Below the pieces are notes generated by a model. The model had not been told where the DNA came from and made no database searches. It saw only the letters and a list, made by a program, of their open reading frames with translations. Below are positions 24,055-31,807 of a stretch of 38,002 nt of DNA, one piece after another. Positions within the stretch are counted from its first letter, which is position 1; each line of letters opens with the position of its first letter. The DNA is from Alphaproteobacteria bacterium (GTDB lineage Bacteria; Pseudomonadota; Alphaproteobacteria; Rhodobacterales; Rhodobacteraceae): contig RFGB01000079.1 in assembly GCA_003697125.1 (NCBI GenBank), forward strand, positions 1 through 38,002, in the 5' to 3' direction. Made by a program: the position numbers and the translations under genes.

Positions 24055-24669
24055 ATGCGGGGCGGGACGGTCCTGCCCGCGCCGTCCAGCGACGGGGAGC
24101 GCACCGGGTTGCAGACGCCTCTGGGTTACAGCCTGCCGCAGAAGATCCTGCACTGGGCCGTGGCGGTTCTGGTGATCGGGATGGTTCCCGCGGGGATCGT
24201 CATCTCGGATTTCGACAACAAGCCCTGGGTCGAGGCGTATCTTGGCCCCGGCGGGTTCGACCGGCTCTACGATCTGCACAAGAATGTCGGCGTGATCGTG
24301 CTGGCGCTGGTCGCGATCAGGCTGGCGGTGCGCGCGGTGCAGGGCCAGCCGCCCTATTATCCGCCGCTGCCCGTGGCGCTGCGGATCATGTCCCGGGCGG
24401 TGCACTGGGCGCTCTATGCGCTGCTGATCGCCGCGCCGCTGATCGGCTGGATCGGGGTCAGCGCCTATCCCGCGCTGCCCGACTTCTTCGGGCTGGGGCG
24501 GCTGCCGGCGCTGACCGGCCCCGACCGCGCGCTGGCCGAATCCCTCTTGCGGCTGCACGGGGTGCTGGGCATCGCGATCGGCGTGCTCGCGGTGGTGCAT
24601 GTGCTGGCCGCGCTGTGGCACGGCATCATCTGCCGCGACGGCGTGCTGGCGCGGATGACCTGGGGCTGA
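24055..24669 (+). CDS. Cytochrome b561-type membrane cytochrome b
   Basis: 204 residues with four transmembrane helices. Probable heme-ligand His residues lie in PQKILHWAVAVL (helix 1), LYDLHKNVGVIVL (helix 2), SRAVHWALYALL (helix 3) and RLHGVLGIAIGVLAVVHVLAALWHG (helix 4 region). This matches bacterial CybB-type cytochrome b561, which shuttles electrons between quinol and periplasmic acceptors or relieves superoxide. The start is uncertain. ATG 24055 gives a hydrophilic 24-residue lead. The TTG at 24109, preceded by GGGGAG, gives a 186-residue protein closer to usual family length. No dedicated redox partner is adjacent. Confidence 0.88.
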   Translation: MRGGTVLPAPSSDGERTGLQTPLGYSLPQKILHWAVAVLVIGMVPAGIVISDFDNKPWVEAYLGPGGFDRLYDLHKNVGVIVLALVAIRLAVRAVQGQPPYYPPLPVALRIMSRAVHWALYALLIAAPLIGWIGVSAYPALPDFFGLGRLPALTGPDRALAESLLRLHGVLGIAIGVLAVVHVLAALWHGIICRDGVLARMTWG

Positions 24670-24679
24670 CGGCCGGGCG

Positions 24680-25462
24680 TCAGCCGGGCGGCAGGGCGAG
24701 GATGTCGCAATGGCCCACGCGCACCTCGCGCGCGGCGCGGCGGGCGGCGTGCCAGTGGCCGAGCGTGGCCGGGTCCAGCGCGCCGGTCTCGGCCACCGCC
24801 GCGGCGGCACCGTCGGCCAGCGCCGCGATCAGCGCGGCGTCGCGCGGACCGAGCCGCCACGGGCTTTGCGCCACCCGCACCCGCCAGCCCCGCGCGGCCA
24901 GCATGCCGGCCAGCGCCGCGCCCGCCTCGGGGCCCAGCGCCGGGCCCGATCCCAGCCCCTTGTTGCGGCGCATGTGGCGGTGAAAGGCGGCCAGCGCCCG
25001 CGCCTCGGCGGGGTGCGGCGGGGTCCAGCTTTCCTGCCCGTCATAGCTGAGCGCGACATAGACCGCCGCGCCGGCCGGCACCGCCTGGCCCAGGCGCGTC
25101 AGCCAGTCGCGGCTGGCGAGATCGATCAGCGCGGTGGCGGTGACGATGTCGGCGGGCCTGGCCAGCACCGTCTCGAGCGCCTCGGCCAGATCGGCGCGCA
25201 GGAAGCCAAGCCCGGGCCGGCCCGCCGCCGCCCGCCGCGCGCGGTCGAGCAGCGCGGGATCGGCATCCACCATCAGCCACTGCGTGCCGGGGGGCAGGGC
25301 CGGGGCCAGCGCCCGCCAGCTGGCGCCGGTGCCGCAGCCCAGATCGGTGACGCGCGCCGGGCGGCCCGCCAGCCAGGCGGCCAGTTCGGCCACCAGCCCC
25401 GGGTCGCGCGCCGCCCTGTCGGCGGGCTCGCGCAGCGCCAGCCAGTCGGCGGAAAAGCTCAT
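24680..25462 (-). CDS. Class I SAM-dependent methyltransferase in MDR/PTPS/GT4 operon
   Basis: 260 residues with a Rossmann-like methyltransferase core. Motif I is RVTDLGCGTGASWRALAP (about 37-54), with WLMVDADPALLDRAR as the acidic beta-2 loop, then LRADLAEAL, and motif IV ADIVTATALIDLASRDWLTRL. A C-terminal lid (WTPPHPAEARALAAFHRHMRR... WRLGPRDAALIAAL) probably holds the acceptor site. It is the last gene of the four-gene minus-strand operon; its ATG overlaps the stop of the GT4 gene (ATGA). The acceptor is unknown. Context suggests it methylates the glycosylated product of the operon. The long upstream extension in the track is shadow of the GT4 gene. Confidence 0.87.
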   Translation of the reverse strand: MSFSADWLALREPADRAARDPGLVAELAAWLAGRPARVTDLGCGTGASWRALAPALPPGTQWLMVDADPALLDRARRAAAGRPGLGFLRADLAEALETVLARPADIVTATALIDLASRDWLTRLGQAVPAGAAVYVALSYDGQESWTPPHPAEARALAAFHRHMRRNKGLGSGPALGPEAGAALAGMLAARGWRVRVAQSPWRLGPRDAALIAALADGAAAAVAETGALDPATLGHWHAARRAAREVRVGHCDILALPPG

Positions 25463-26487
25463 CGCGCCACCCGCCGCAGCACCGCGGCGACGCGCCGGGC
25501 GGTCTCGACCCAGCCCGGCAGGCCCAGGGCATGGGCCCGCCCCGCCGCGGCCATGGCGTCGGCCCGCGCGCGGTCCGAGATGAGCGTCCCCAGCGCGTCG
25601 GCCAGCGCGTCGGGATCCTCGGGCGGCACCACCAGCCCCGCCGCCGCCGGCACCAGCCAGGGCACCGCCCCGGCTCGGGCGGCCACCAGCGGAAGGCCGC
25701 GCATCATCGCCTCGGCCAGGACCATGCCATAGCCTTCGTGGCGCGAGGGCAGGCAGAAGATGTCCGCCCCGGCATAGAGGGCGTCGCGCCCCGCCGCATC
25801 CACCGCGCCGCGGATGGTGATCCGCGCGCCCAGCGGTTCGGCCAGCCGGCGCAGCCGGGCCGCCCATGCCGGGTCGCGATCGTCGGGCCCGGCGATCACG
25901 CAGCGCCAGTCGGGCCCGGTGATCCGCGCCAGCGCCGCGATCAGCAGGTCATGGCCCTTGCGCGGCGTGAGCGAGCCCAGCGACAGGATCACCGGCGGCG
26001 CGCCGCGGCGCGGGGCGGGCGGGGCCGGTTCGATCCCGGGGGGCGCGACGGTGATCCGCCCCGGCGGCACGCCCAGATCCGCGACGTCGCGCAGCGTGGC
26101 GGGGCTGGGCACGATCACCGCCGCGGCCAGCGCCAGCGCCGCCGCCTCGCTGTCGCGCAGGCGCGCCGCCTCGGCTGCCGACAGCCCGGTCTCGCGCCAC
26201 AAGGGATGATGGCACAGCGCCACCACCGGCCCGGGCGCCGCGCGCAGCAGGTCGGGCGGCATCGCGCCCAGCGCCAGGCCGTCGATCAGCACCAGCCCGG
26301 ACAGCCGCGACAGAAGCCGGGCGGTCCGGTCGAGTTCGGCCGCATCCGGGCGCGGAAAGCCCGCGGGCAGGCTGACCAGATCGAGTGTCAGCCCCGCGGC
26401 CGGTGCCGCGGCCAGGAGCGCGCGCGCATAGGCATAGCCGCCGGTCGGCGTGTCGATCGGTCCCGGCACCGCGAAGGCGGCGCGCAT
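25459..26487 (-). CDS. GT4-family glycosyltransferase
   Basis: 342-residue retaining GT-B glycosyltransferase. The N-terminal domain begins RAAFAVPGPIDTPTGGYAYARALL, with a glycine-rich loop. The C-terminal nucleotide-sugar domain has ILSLGSLTPRKGHDLLIAALA and ADIFCLPSRHEGYGMVLAEAM, which includes the E-x7-E signature of GT4. VPPEDPDALADALGTLI completes the family pattern. Sugar donor and acceptor cannot be read from sequence. It starts 3 bp after the PTPS-fold gene and overlaps the methyltransferase gene, so it belongs to the same operon. This placement hints at a small-molecule acceptor rather than a cell-surface polysaccharide. Confidence 0.92.
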   Translation of the reverse strand: MRAAFAVPGPIDTPTGGYAYARALLAAAPAAGLTLDLVSLPAGFPRPDAAELDRTARLLSRLSGLVLIDGLALGAMPPDLLRAAPGPVVALCHHPLWRETGLSAAEAARLRDSEAAALALAAAVIVPSPATLRDVADLGVPPGRITVAPPGIEPAPPAPRRGAPPVILSLGSLTPRKGHDLLIAALARITGPDWRCVIAGPDDRDPAWAARLRRLAEPLGARITIRGAVDAAGRDALYAGADIFCLPSRHEGYGMVLAEAMMRGLPLVAARAGAVPWLVPAAAGLVVPPEDPDALADALGTLISDRARADAMAAAGRAHALGLPGWVETARRVAAVLRRVAR

Positions 26488-26490
26488 CGG

Positions 26491-26877
26491 TCAGATCTCG
26501 CGTTCGAGGCTGGCGCGCGCCACATGGCTTTCATGCAGCGTCACCCGCAGGCGGGTCAGGCCGTCCGCCCCCTCGCCCAGCTCGTGGCGCCGCGCGAGGA
26601 TGCCCTCGAGGATATGCCGGCAGAGCCATTCGGTGGTGGTGATCTCGCCGGGGAACAGCCGGTCGAGATTGGCATAGCCGAGCGGCGCCAGCACCGCCTT
26701 CAGCACCGCATGGGCCCGGCCGATGTCGACCACGACATTGTGGCGCGTCAGCTCGGGGCGGAAGAAGGCGACATCGACGACGAAGGTCGCGCCGTGCAGC
26801 CCCTGGGCGGGGCCGAAGAAGGGATCGGGCAGGGAGTGGGCGACCATGATGTGGTCGCGGACCTCGACGCTGAACAT
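26491..26877 (-). CDS. Divergent 6-pyruvoyl/6-carboxy-tetrahydropterin synthase (QueD-like) fold protein
   Basis: 128 residues, the length of QueD/6-PTPS. Recognisable pieces: FSVEVRDHIMVAHSLPDPFF, GLHGATFVVDVAF, NVVVDIGRAHAVLKAVL, ITTTEWLCRHILEGI and LRVTLHESHVARASLE. Compared with E. coli QueD, zinc ligands H14 and H28 are kept. The third His (HGH to HGA) is A30, the catalytic Cys position (four before the LHG His) is A24, and the catalytic Asp-His pair reads Gly-Tyr (PLGYANLD). The terminal Glu that anchors the pterin (LHESH) is retained. A pterin-like ligand is plausible, but normal PTPS chemistry is not. Second gene of the four-gene operon, 18 bp after the MDR gene. Confidence 0.85.
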   Translation of the reverse strand: MFSVEVRDHIMVAHSLPDPFFGPAQGLHGATFVVDVAFFRPELTRHNVVVDIGRAHAVLKAVLAPLGYANLDRLFPGEITTTEWLCRHILEGILARRHELGEGADGLTRLRVTLHESHVARASLEREI

Positions 26878-26895
26878 GAAGCGGCTCCGTGCGGG

Positions 26896-27873
26896 TCAGG
26901 ATTCCTCGGACCGGGCGGGATAGCGCACCGCGACGCCGATGCAGCCGCGGTTGTCGGGCGACAGCAGGCCCGGCAGCGCCGCGGGCAGGTCGTCGAAGGC
27001 GACCTCGTGGGTGATCAGCGCATCCAGCGCCGGATCGTCGAGCAGCGCCAGCGCGCGCGCCAGCCTGTCGCGGGGGGTGAGGCTGTCGCGCCGGGACGGC
27101 GCCACCGCGCCCACCTGGCTCGAGATGATCCTCAGGCGGCGGGAATGGAAGGCCCCGCCCAGCGGCACCGGCACCATGGCGTCGCCATACCAGCTCATCT
27201 CGATCAGCCGACCCTCGAAGCCCAGCGCGGCCAGCCCGTCGGCAAGCCCCGCGGCGCTGGCCGAACAGTGGAACACCAGATCGGCATCCTCGATCCCCGC
27301 GGTGGAGGTGGCGAAGCTCACGCCAAGTTCATGCGCGACCCCTCGCCTTTCGGCAAGGCGGTCGATAAGGATCACCTGACAGCGGCCCAGGGTGGCGGCC
27401 AGCCGGGCGGTCAGGCAGCCGACCGTGCCGGCCCCGATCACCAGCACGCGGCTGCCGGGGGCGGGTTCGGCATCCCAGATGGCGTTGAGGGCGGTTTCCA
27501 TGTTGGCGGCGAGGATGGCCCGGCGCGGGGGCACCGCCCCGGGCAGGGGCAGCAGGTCGCCGGGCGCGGCGCGGAAGGCGGTCTGATGGGGATGCAGCGC
27601 GAAGACCATGCGGCCGGCCAGCGCGGGCGGGCCGGCCTCCACCAGGCCCACGGCGGCATAGCCGTATTTCACCGGGAAGGGGAAGGTGCCCTCCTGCCTC
27701 GGGGCGCGCATGCGCCCATGCTCGGAAGGCGGGACGCGGCCCTCGGCCACCAGCCTTTCGGTGCCCCGCGACAGGCCGGACCACAGCGTGCGGACCAGCA
27801 CCTCGCCCGACCCCTCGGCCGCCGGCGCGATCACCGACCGGCCGGGGGCGACATGCCACAGCGCGCGGGGCAT
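26896..27873 (-). CDS. MDR-family (BchC-like) NAD(P)-dependent oxidoreductase
   Basis: 325 residues of the medium-chain dehydrogenase/reductase fold. The N-terminal SGLSRGTERLVAEGRVPP matches the SGxSxGTE motif of BchC-type enzymes. The catalytic-zinc GHE box is absent (FPVKYGYAAVGLVEAG) and no structural-zinc Cys cluster is present. The Rossmann dinucleotide site is GSRVLVIGAGTVGCLTARLAA (about 150-170) and LIDRLAERRGVAHELG follows. The C-terminus ends DNRGCIGVAVRYPARSEES. Start: ATG 27873 lies 9 nt after AGGGAG, whereas the upstream ATG at 27882 would touch it; the track's 1232-aa ORF is mostly antisense. First gene of the operon with PTPS-fold, GT4 and methyltransferase genes, divergent from opgH. 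Substrate unknown; bacteriochlorophyll genes are not nearby. Confidence 0.85.
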   Translation of the reverse strand: MPRALWHVAPGRSVIAPAAEGSGEVLVRTLWSGLSRGTERLVAEGRVPPSEHGRMRAPRQEGTFPFPVKYGYAAVGLVEAGPPALAGRMVFALHPHQTAFRAAPGDLLPLPGAVPPRRAILAANMETALNAIWDAEPAPGSRVLVIGAGTVGCLTARLAATLGRCQVILIDRLAERRGVAHELGVSFATSTAGIEDADLVFHCSASAAGLADGLAALGFEGRLIEMSWYGDAMVPVPLGGAFHSRRLRIISSQVGAVAPSRRDSLTPRDRLARALALLDDPALDALITHEVAFDDLPAALPGLLSPDNRGCIGVAVRYPARSEES

Positions 27874-27942
27874 TGCTGGCATCTCCCTGGCGTCTGTCCG
27901 CCGCCGGACCGCGCGGCGGGCGCATGATTCGGAACCCCGGCC

Positions 27943-29745
27943 ATGAAGCATGATCCGCATTCCCCTGTCACCGCCCCCGCGGCGATGACGCCCGCCGGGC
28001 TGCAGCCGGCCGCGCTGCTGGCCCGGCGCCGGCGCCTGGTGGCGGCGCTGAACGTCCTGACCATGGCGGGGCTTTCGGCGGCGATCATCCGGATCCTGGG
28101 CGCGGATGGCTGGAGCGCGCCGGATCTCGTGATCCTTGCGGGCTTCCTGATCGGCGCGCCGTGGACGGTGCTCGGCTTCTGGAACGCGGTGCTGGGGCTG
28201 TGGCTGCTGCACGGGGCGCGCGACGGGCTGATGCGCGCCGCGCCGCATCTGGCCGCGGCCGATGCGCCGCTGCCCGAGGGGCGGGTGGCGCTGTTGATGT
28301 TCCTGCGCAACGAGGATCCGGAAAGGGCGCTGGCGCGGCTGGCGGCGACGCGGGCCTCGCTGGATGCCACCGGCGAGGGGCACCGCTTCGACGTCTTCGT
28401 GCTGTCGGACAGTTCCGACCCCGCGATCGCGGCGGAGGAGGAGCGCGTCTTCGCCCGGGCGCGGCCGCTTCTGGGGGCGGGGGCGGTCTATCGCCGGCGT
28501 GCGCGGAACACCGGCTGGAAGGCGGGGAACATCCGCGACTGGATCGAGCACCGGGGCGGGGCCTATGCGTTCTTCCTGCCGCTGGATTCCGATTCGCTGA
28601 TGTCGGGGCCGATGATCCTGCGCATGCTGCGGATCATGGGCGCCCATCCGCGGCTTGGCATCCTGCAAAGCCTGGTGGTGGGCACGCCCAGCACCAGCGC
28701 CTTCGCCCGCATCTTCCAGTTCGGCATGCGCCACGGCATGCGCAGCTACACCATGGGATCGGCCTGGTGGCAGGGTGACTGCGGCCCCTACTGGGGGCAC
28801 AACGCGCTGATCCGCACCGCGCCCTTCCGCGATCACTGCGCGCTGCCGGTCCTGCCGGGGCGCGGTCCGCTCTCGGGTCACATCCTCAGCCATGATCAGA
28901 TCGAGGCGGTGCTGATGCGCCGGGCGGGCTGGGAGGTGCGGGTGCTGCCCGTCGAGGGCGAGAGCTGGGAGGACAACCCGGTGACGCTGCTCGACTTCAC
29001 CCGGCGGGACCTGCGCTGGTGCCAGGGGAACATGCAGTACTGGCCCTTCCTGGCGATGCCCGGCCTGCCGCCGGCCAGCCGTTTCCAGATCCTTGCCGCG
29101 ATCATGATGTATCTGGCCGCGCCGGCCTGGATGCTGATGACCCTGGCCGCGGCCTGGAAGCTGCTCGTCGGCGACATCGCCGGGATCGACTTCGCGCTGG
29201 GCATGGCGATGTTCTTCATCATGTTCGCGGTCAGCCTGTTCCCGAAGATCGCTGGCTGGCTCGACATCGCCCTGCGTCCGGGCGGCGCGGCCGCCTATGG
29301 CGGGCGGGGCCGGTTCGCCGCCGGGGCGCTGGCCGAGACGGTCTTCTCCATGCTGCTCGCGCCCGTGGTGGCGTTCCGCGTCACGCTGTTCCTGGCGGGG
29401 CTGCCGTTTGGCCGGCGCATCGTCTGGGCGGGGCAGCAGCGCGATCCGCGGGCGCTGTCCTGGGCCGAGGCGGCGCGCGGGCTGTGGCCGCAGACCCTGT
29501 TCGGGCTGGTGCTGGCGGCGGCGATCCTGGCCGCGGCGCCCGACGCGCTGCCCTGGGCCGCCCCGGTGCTGGCCGGGCTGATCCTGGCGATCCCCTTCGC
29601 GGTCCTCACCGCCCATCCCGGCTTCGGGACATGGGCGGCGCGGGCGGGGCTGTGCGCGATTCCCGACGAGCGCGCGCCCCACCCCTGCCTGGCGGCGCTC
29701 TCCGGGCGGCTGCCGGACCTGCCCGTCCCCACCGCCGCCGCCTGA
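27943..29745 (+). CDS. opgH: Glucans biosynthesis glucosyltransferase OpgH (MdoH)
   Basis: 600-residue inner-membrane GT2 processive enzyme that makes the linear beta-glucan backbone of osmoregulated periplasmic glucans from UDP-glucose. After two N-terminal helices, the cytoplasmic catalytic domain shows VALLMFLRNEDPERALARLA, FDVFVLSDSSDPAIAAEEE, the DxD motif LPLDSDSLMSGPMILRML and WWQGDCGPYWGHNALIRTAPF. The catalytic acid region is LSHDQIEAVLMRRAGWEVRVLP, and the acceptor motif is RRDLRWCQGNMQYW. About four to six C-terminal helices follow. It is shorter than E. coli OpgH (847 aa), like other alphaproteobacterial versions. opgG is absent; an opgC-like gene is 4 kb upstream. Confidence 0.95.
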   Translation: MKHDPHSPVTAPAAMTPAGLQPAALLARRRRLVAALNVLTMAGLSAAIIRILGADGWSAPDLVILAGFLIGAPWTVLGFWNAVLGLWLLHGARDGLMRAAPHLAAADAPLPEGRVALLMFLRNEDPERALARLAATRASLDATGEGHRFDVFVLSDSSDPAIAAEEERVFARARPLLGAGAVYRRRARNTGWKAGNIRDWIEHRGGAYAFFLPLDSDSLMSGPMILRMLRIMGAHPRLGILQSLVVGTPSTSAFARIFQFGMRHGMRSYTMGSAWWQGDCGPYWGHNALIRTAPFRDHCALPVLPGRGPLSGHILSHDQIEAVLMRRAGWEVRVLPVEGESWEDNPVTLLDFTRRDLRWCQGNMQYWPFLAMPGLPPASRFQILAAIMMYLAAPAWMLMTLAAAWKLLVGDIAGIDFALGMAMFFIMFAVSLFPKIAGWLDIALRPGGAAAYGGRGRFAAGALAETVFSMLLAPVVAFRVTLFLAGLPFGRRIVWAGQQRDPRALSWAEAARGLWPQTLFGLVLAAAILAAAPDALPWAAPVLAGLILAIPFAVLTAHPGFGTWAARAGLCAIPDERAPHPCLAALSGRLPDLPVPTAAA

Positions 29746-29800
29746 GCCGCCGCGCCCCCGGGGCGGCGGAATTTTCGGCATGACAATCGCACCCGATCGT

Positions 29801-29812
29801 TGCATCAATGCA
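29801..29812. promoter_or_regulatory. Inverted repeat TGCAT-CA-ATGCA upstream of dgcN
   Basis: A perfect 12-bp interrupted palindrome 24 bp before the dgcN start, in an AT-richer patch of the 90-bp opgH-dgcN gap. It is a reasonable operator candidate for local control of the D-amino-acid operon, but no regulator gene is adjacent. Confidence 0.4.
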
Positions 29813-29835
29813 CGGCGATCCAGACCGGGTGTGCG

Positions 29836-30837
29836 ATGATCGAAGCTCCGTATCTTCTGTTCCTGGGCGATGCGCCCGACCCTCTGGCGGCCAAGGTGGC
29901 CCAGGGCATCCGCGACTGGCGTCCGGATGCGGCCGTCGGCCAGTACCGGATGGAGGGCTGCCGGGCGGATCTCGGTCTTCCCGACATGACGATTGCCGAG
30001 GCGGTCGCCGCGGGGGCGAAGACCATGGTGATCGGGGTCGCGAACCGCGGCGGGGTGATTTCCCCATCCTGGCTGTCGGTTCTGGAGGAGGCGCTGGGCG
30101 CGGGCCTGGATCTCGCGTCGGGGCTGCACACGCTTCTGCGCGACGAGCCGGTTCTGGTCGCGGCGGCGCGCGCCCATGGGCGGCGTCTGCTGGACGTTCG
30201 GGTGCCTGACCGGCGCTATCCGATCGCCAATGGCCGGAAGCGGCGGGGCATGCGGCTGCTGGCGATGGGCACGGACTGTTCCTGCGGCAAGATGTACACC
30301 GCCCTGGCGATGGAGCGCGAGATGCGCGCGCGGGGGATGAAGGCGACCTTCCGCGCCACCGGCCAGACCGGAATCCTGATCACCGGGTCCGGGGTGCCCC
30401 TGGATGCGGTGGTCGCCGATTTCATGGCCGGCGCGGTGGAATGGCTGACGCCGGACAACGACCCCGATCACTGGGATCTGATCGAGGGTCAGGGCAGCCT
30501 GTTCCACCCGTCCTATTCGGGGGTGACGCTGGCGCTGCTGCATGGCGGCCAGCCCGATGCGATCGTGCTGTGCCACGAGCCGACGCGGGCGCATATGCGG
30601 GGGCTGCCGGATTATCCGCTGCCCTCGCTCGAGGAGCTGCGGTCGCTGTCCGAGACGCTGGGCCGGCGGGTCAATCCCGCGGTCAGGACCGTCGGGGTAT
30701 CGGTCAACACCGCCGGGCTGGATGCCGATGCGGCGCGGCGCTATCTGGCCGAGACCGAGCGGCGCATGGGCCTGCCGGCGGTGGACCCGTTCCGCGACGG
30801 GGCGGGGCGGCTGGTGGACGCGCTGGCATGCGGCTGA
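29836..30837 (+). CDS. dgcN: DUF1611 protein DgcN-like (D-glutamate N-acetyltransferase)
   Basis: 333 residues of the DUF1611 family. A Rossmann-like N-terminal part (APYLLFLGDAPDPLAAKVAQG; YRMEGCRADLGLPDMTIAEA; TMVIGVANRGGVISPSW) precedes a P-loop-like segment LLAMGTDCSCGKMYTALAME around residue 145. FRATGQTGILITGSGVPLDAV and HWDLIEGQGSLFHPSYSGVTL follow. The product pairs with DgcA in a reported D-glutamate catabolic route: D-Glu is N-acetylated by DgcN, epimerised by DgcA to N-acetyl-L-Glu, then deacetylated. The ATG at 29836 matches the family start; dgcA begins 10 bp inside its 3' end. The assignment relies on family plus the diagnostic dgcN-dgcA pairing. Confidence 0.9.
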   Translation: MIEAPYLLFLGDAPDPLAAKVAQGIRDWRPDAAVGQYRMEGCRADLGLPDMTIAEAVAAGAKTMVIGVANRGGVISPSWLSVLEEALGAGLDLASGLHTLLRDEPVLVAAARAHGRRLLDVRVPDRRYPIANGRKRRGMRLLAMGTDCSCGKMYTALAMEREMRARGMKATFRATGQTGILITGSGVPLDAVVADFMAGAVEWLTPDNDPDHWDLIEGQGSLFHPSYSGVTLALLHGGQPDAIVLCHEPTRAHMRGLPDYPLPSLEELRSLSETLGRRVNPAVRTVGVSVNTAGLDADAARRYLAETERRMGLPAVDPFRDGAGRLVDALACG

Positions 30838-31805
30838 CGGTCCGGGCCGAGAGCTTTCCGGTCGCGGGGGTGTTCGCGATCTCGCGCGGGTCGCGGCGCG
30901 AGGCGCGGGTGCTGACGGTGACCCTGGAACGCGACGGGATCACCGGCCGGGGCGAATGCGTGCCCTATGCCCGCTATGGCGAGAGCATGGAGAGCGTCGA
31001 GGCGCAGATCCTGTCGGCCGAGGCGGCGATCGCCGGGGGCTGCGACCGTCTGGGCCTTCTGGCGGAACTGCCGGCGGGCGCGGCGCGCAACGCGCTGGAC
31101 TGCGCGCTGTGGGACTGGCATGCCAAGGCCGCCGGCCGCCGGGTCTGGGAACTGGCCGGCCTGCCCGAACCCGAGCCGGTGGTCACCGCCTACACGCTGT
31201 CGCTGGATGCGCCCGATGCGATGCGCGCCAAGGCGGCCGAGAATGCGTGGCGGCCGCTCCTGAAGATCAAGCTGGGGGGTGGCGCGGACCTGGACCGGCT
31301 GCGGGCGGTGCGCGAGGGTGCCCCCGATGCGCGGCTGATCGTCGATGCCAATGAGGGCTGGACGCCCGAGGCCTATCTTGCCCTGCTGCCCGCGCTGGAG
31401 GCGGCGGGCGTGGCGCTGATCGAACAGCCCTTCCCCGCGGGCGAGGATGCGGCGCTGGACAGCCTGCCGCGGCCGATTTCGGTCTGCGCGGACGAGAGCT
31501 GCCACGACCGCGCCAGCCTGGCCGCGCTGAAGGGGCGCTACGACATGGTCAACATCAAGCTCGACAAGACCGGCGGGCTGACCGAGGCGCTGGCGCTGGC
31601 CGAGGCGGCGCGCGCCGCGGGCTTCGGCATCATGGTGGGCTGCATGCTGGGCAGCTCGCTGGCCATGGCGCCGGCACATCTCCTGGCCCAGGGGGCCGAT
31701 GTCGTCGACCTGGATGCGCCGCTGCTGCTGGCCGCCGACCGCGACCCGCCGGTCCGCTATGCCGGGGCGCGGATGCATCCGCCCGAAGCCGCATTGTGGG
31801 GGTGA
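30828..31805 (+). CDS. dgcA: Enolase-superfamily N-acetyl-D-glutamate racemase/dipeptide epimerase DgcA
   Basis: 325 residues of the muconate-lactonizing/dipeptide epimerase subgroup. The N-terminal capping domain (ESFPVAGVFAISRGSRREAR; GRGECVPYARYGESMES) leads to the barrel. Catalytic KxK is RPLLKIKLGGG, and the metal ligands are Asp in LIVDANEGW, Glu in ALIEQPF and Asp in SVCADESCHD. The opposite-face catalytic Lys is VNIKLDKTGGLTEAL. GIMVGCMLGSSLAMAPA completes the dipeptide-epimerase pattern. In the D-glutamate pathway it interconverts N-acetyl-D- and N-acetyl-L-glutamate; cell-wall L-Ala-D/L-Glu epimerisation is the classical alternative. It overlaps dgcN by 10 bp and is followed after 2 bp by the aminotransferase. 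Confidence 0.92.
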   Translation: MRLTVRAESFPVAGVFAISRGSRREARVLTVTLERDGITGRGECVPYARYGESMESVEAQILSAEAAIAGGCDRLGLLAELPAGAARNALDCALWDWHAKAAGRRVWELAGLPEPEPVVTAYTLSLDAPDAMRAKAAENAWRPLLKIKLGGGADLDRLRAVREGAPDARLIVDANEGWTPEAYLALLPALEAAGVALIEQPFPAGEDAALDSLPRPISVCADESCHDRASLAALKGRYDMVNIKLDKTGGLTEALALAEAARAAGFGIMVGCMLGSSLAMAPAHLLAQGADVVDLDAPLLLAADRDPPVRYAGARMHPPEAALWG

Positions 31806-31807
31806 GG

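Noticed and set aside
25531-27927. 798-aa plus-strand ORF
   Set aside because: Antisense to the GT4/PTPS/MDR operon; no domain is recognisable.
26896-30594. 1232-aa minus-strand ORF
   Set aside because: Only 26896-27873 reads as a protein family (MDR); the rest is antisense to opgH and dgcN.
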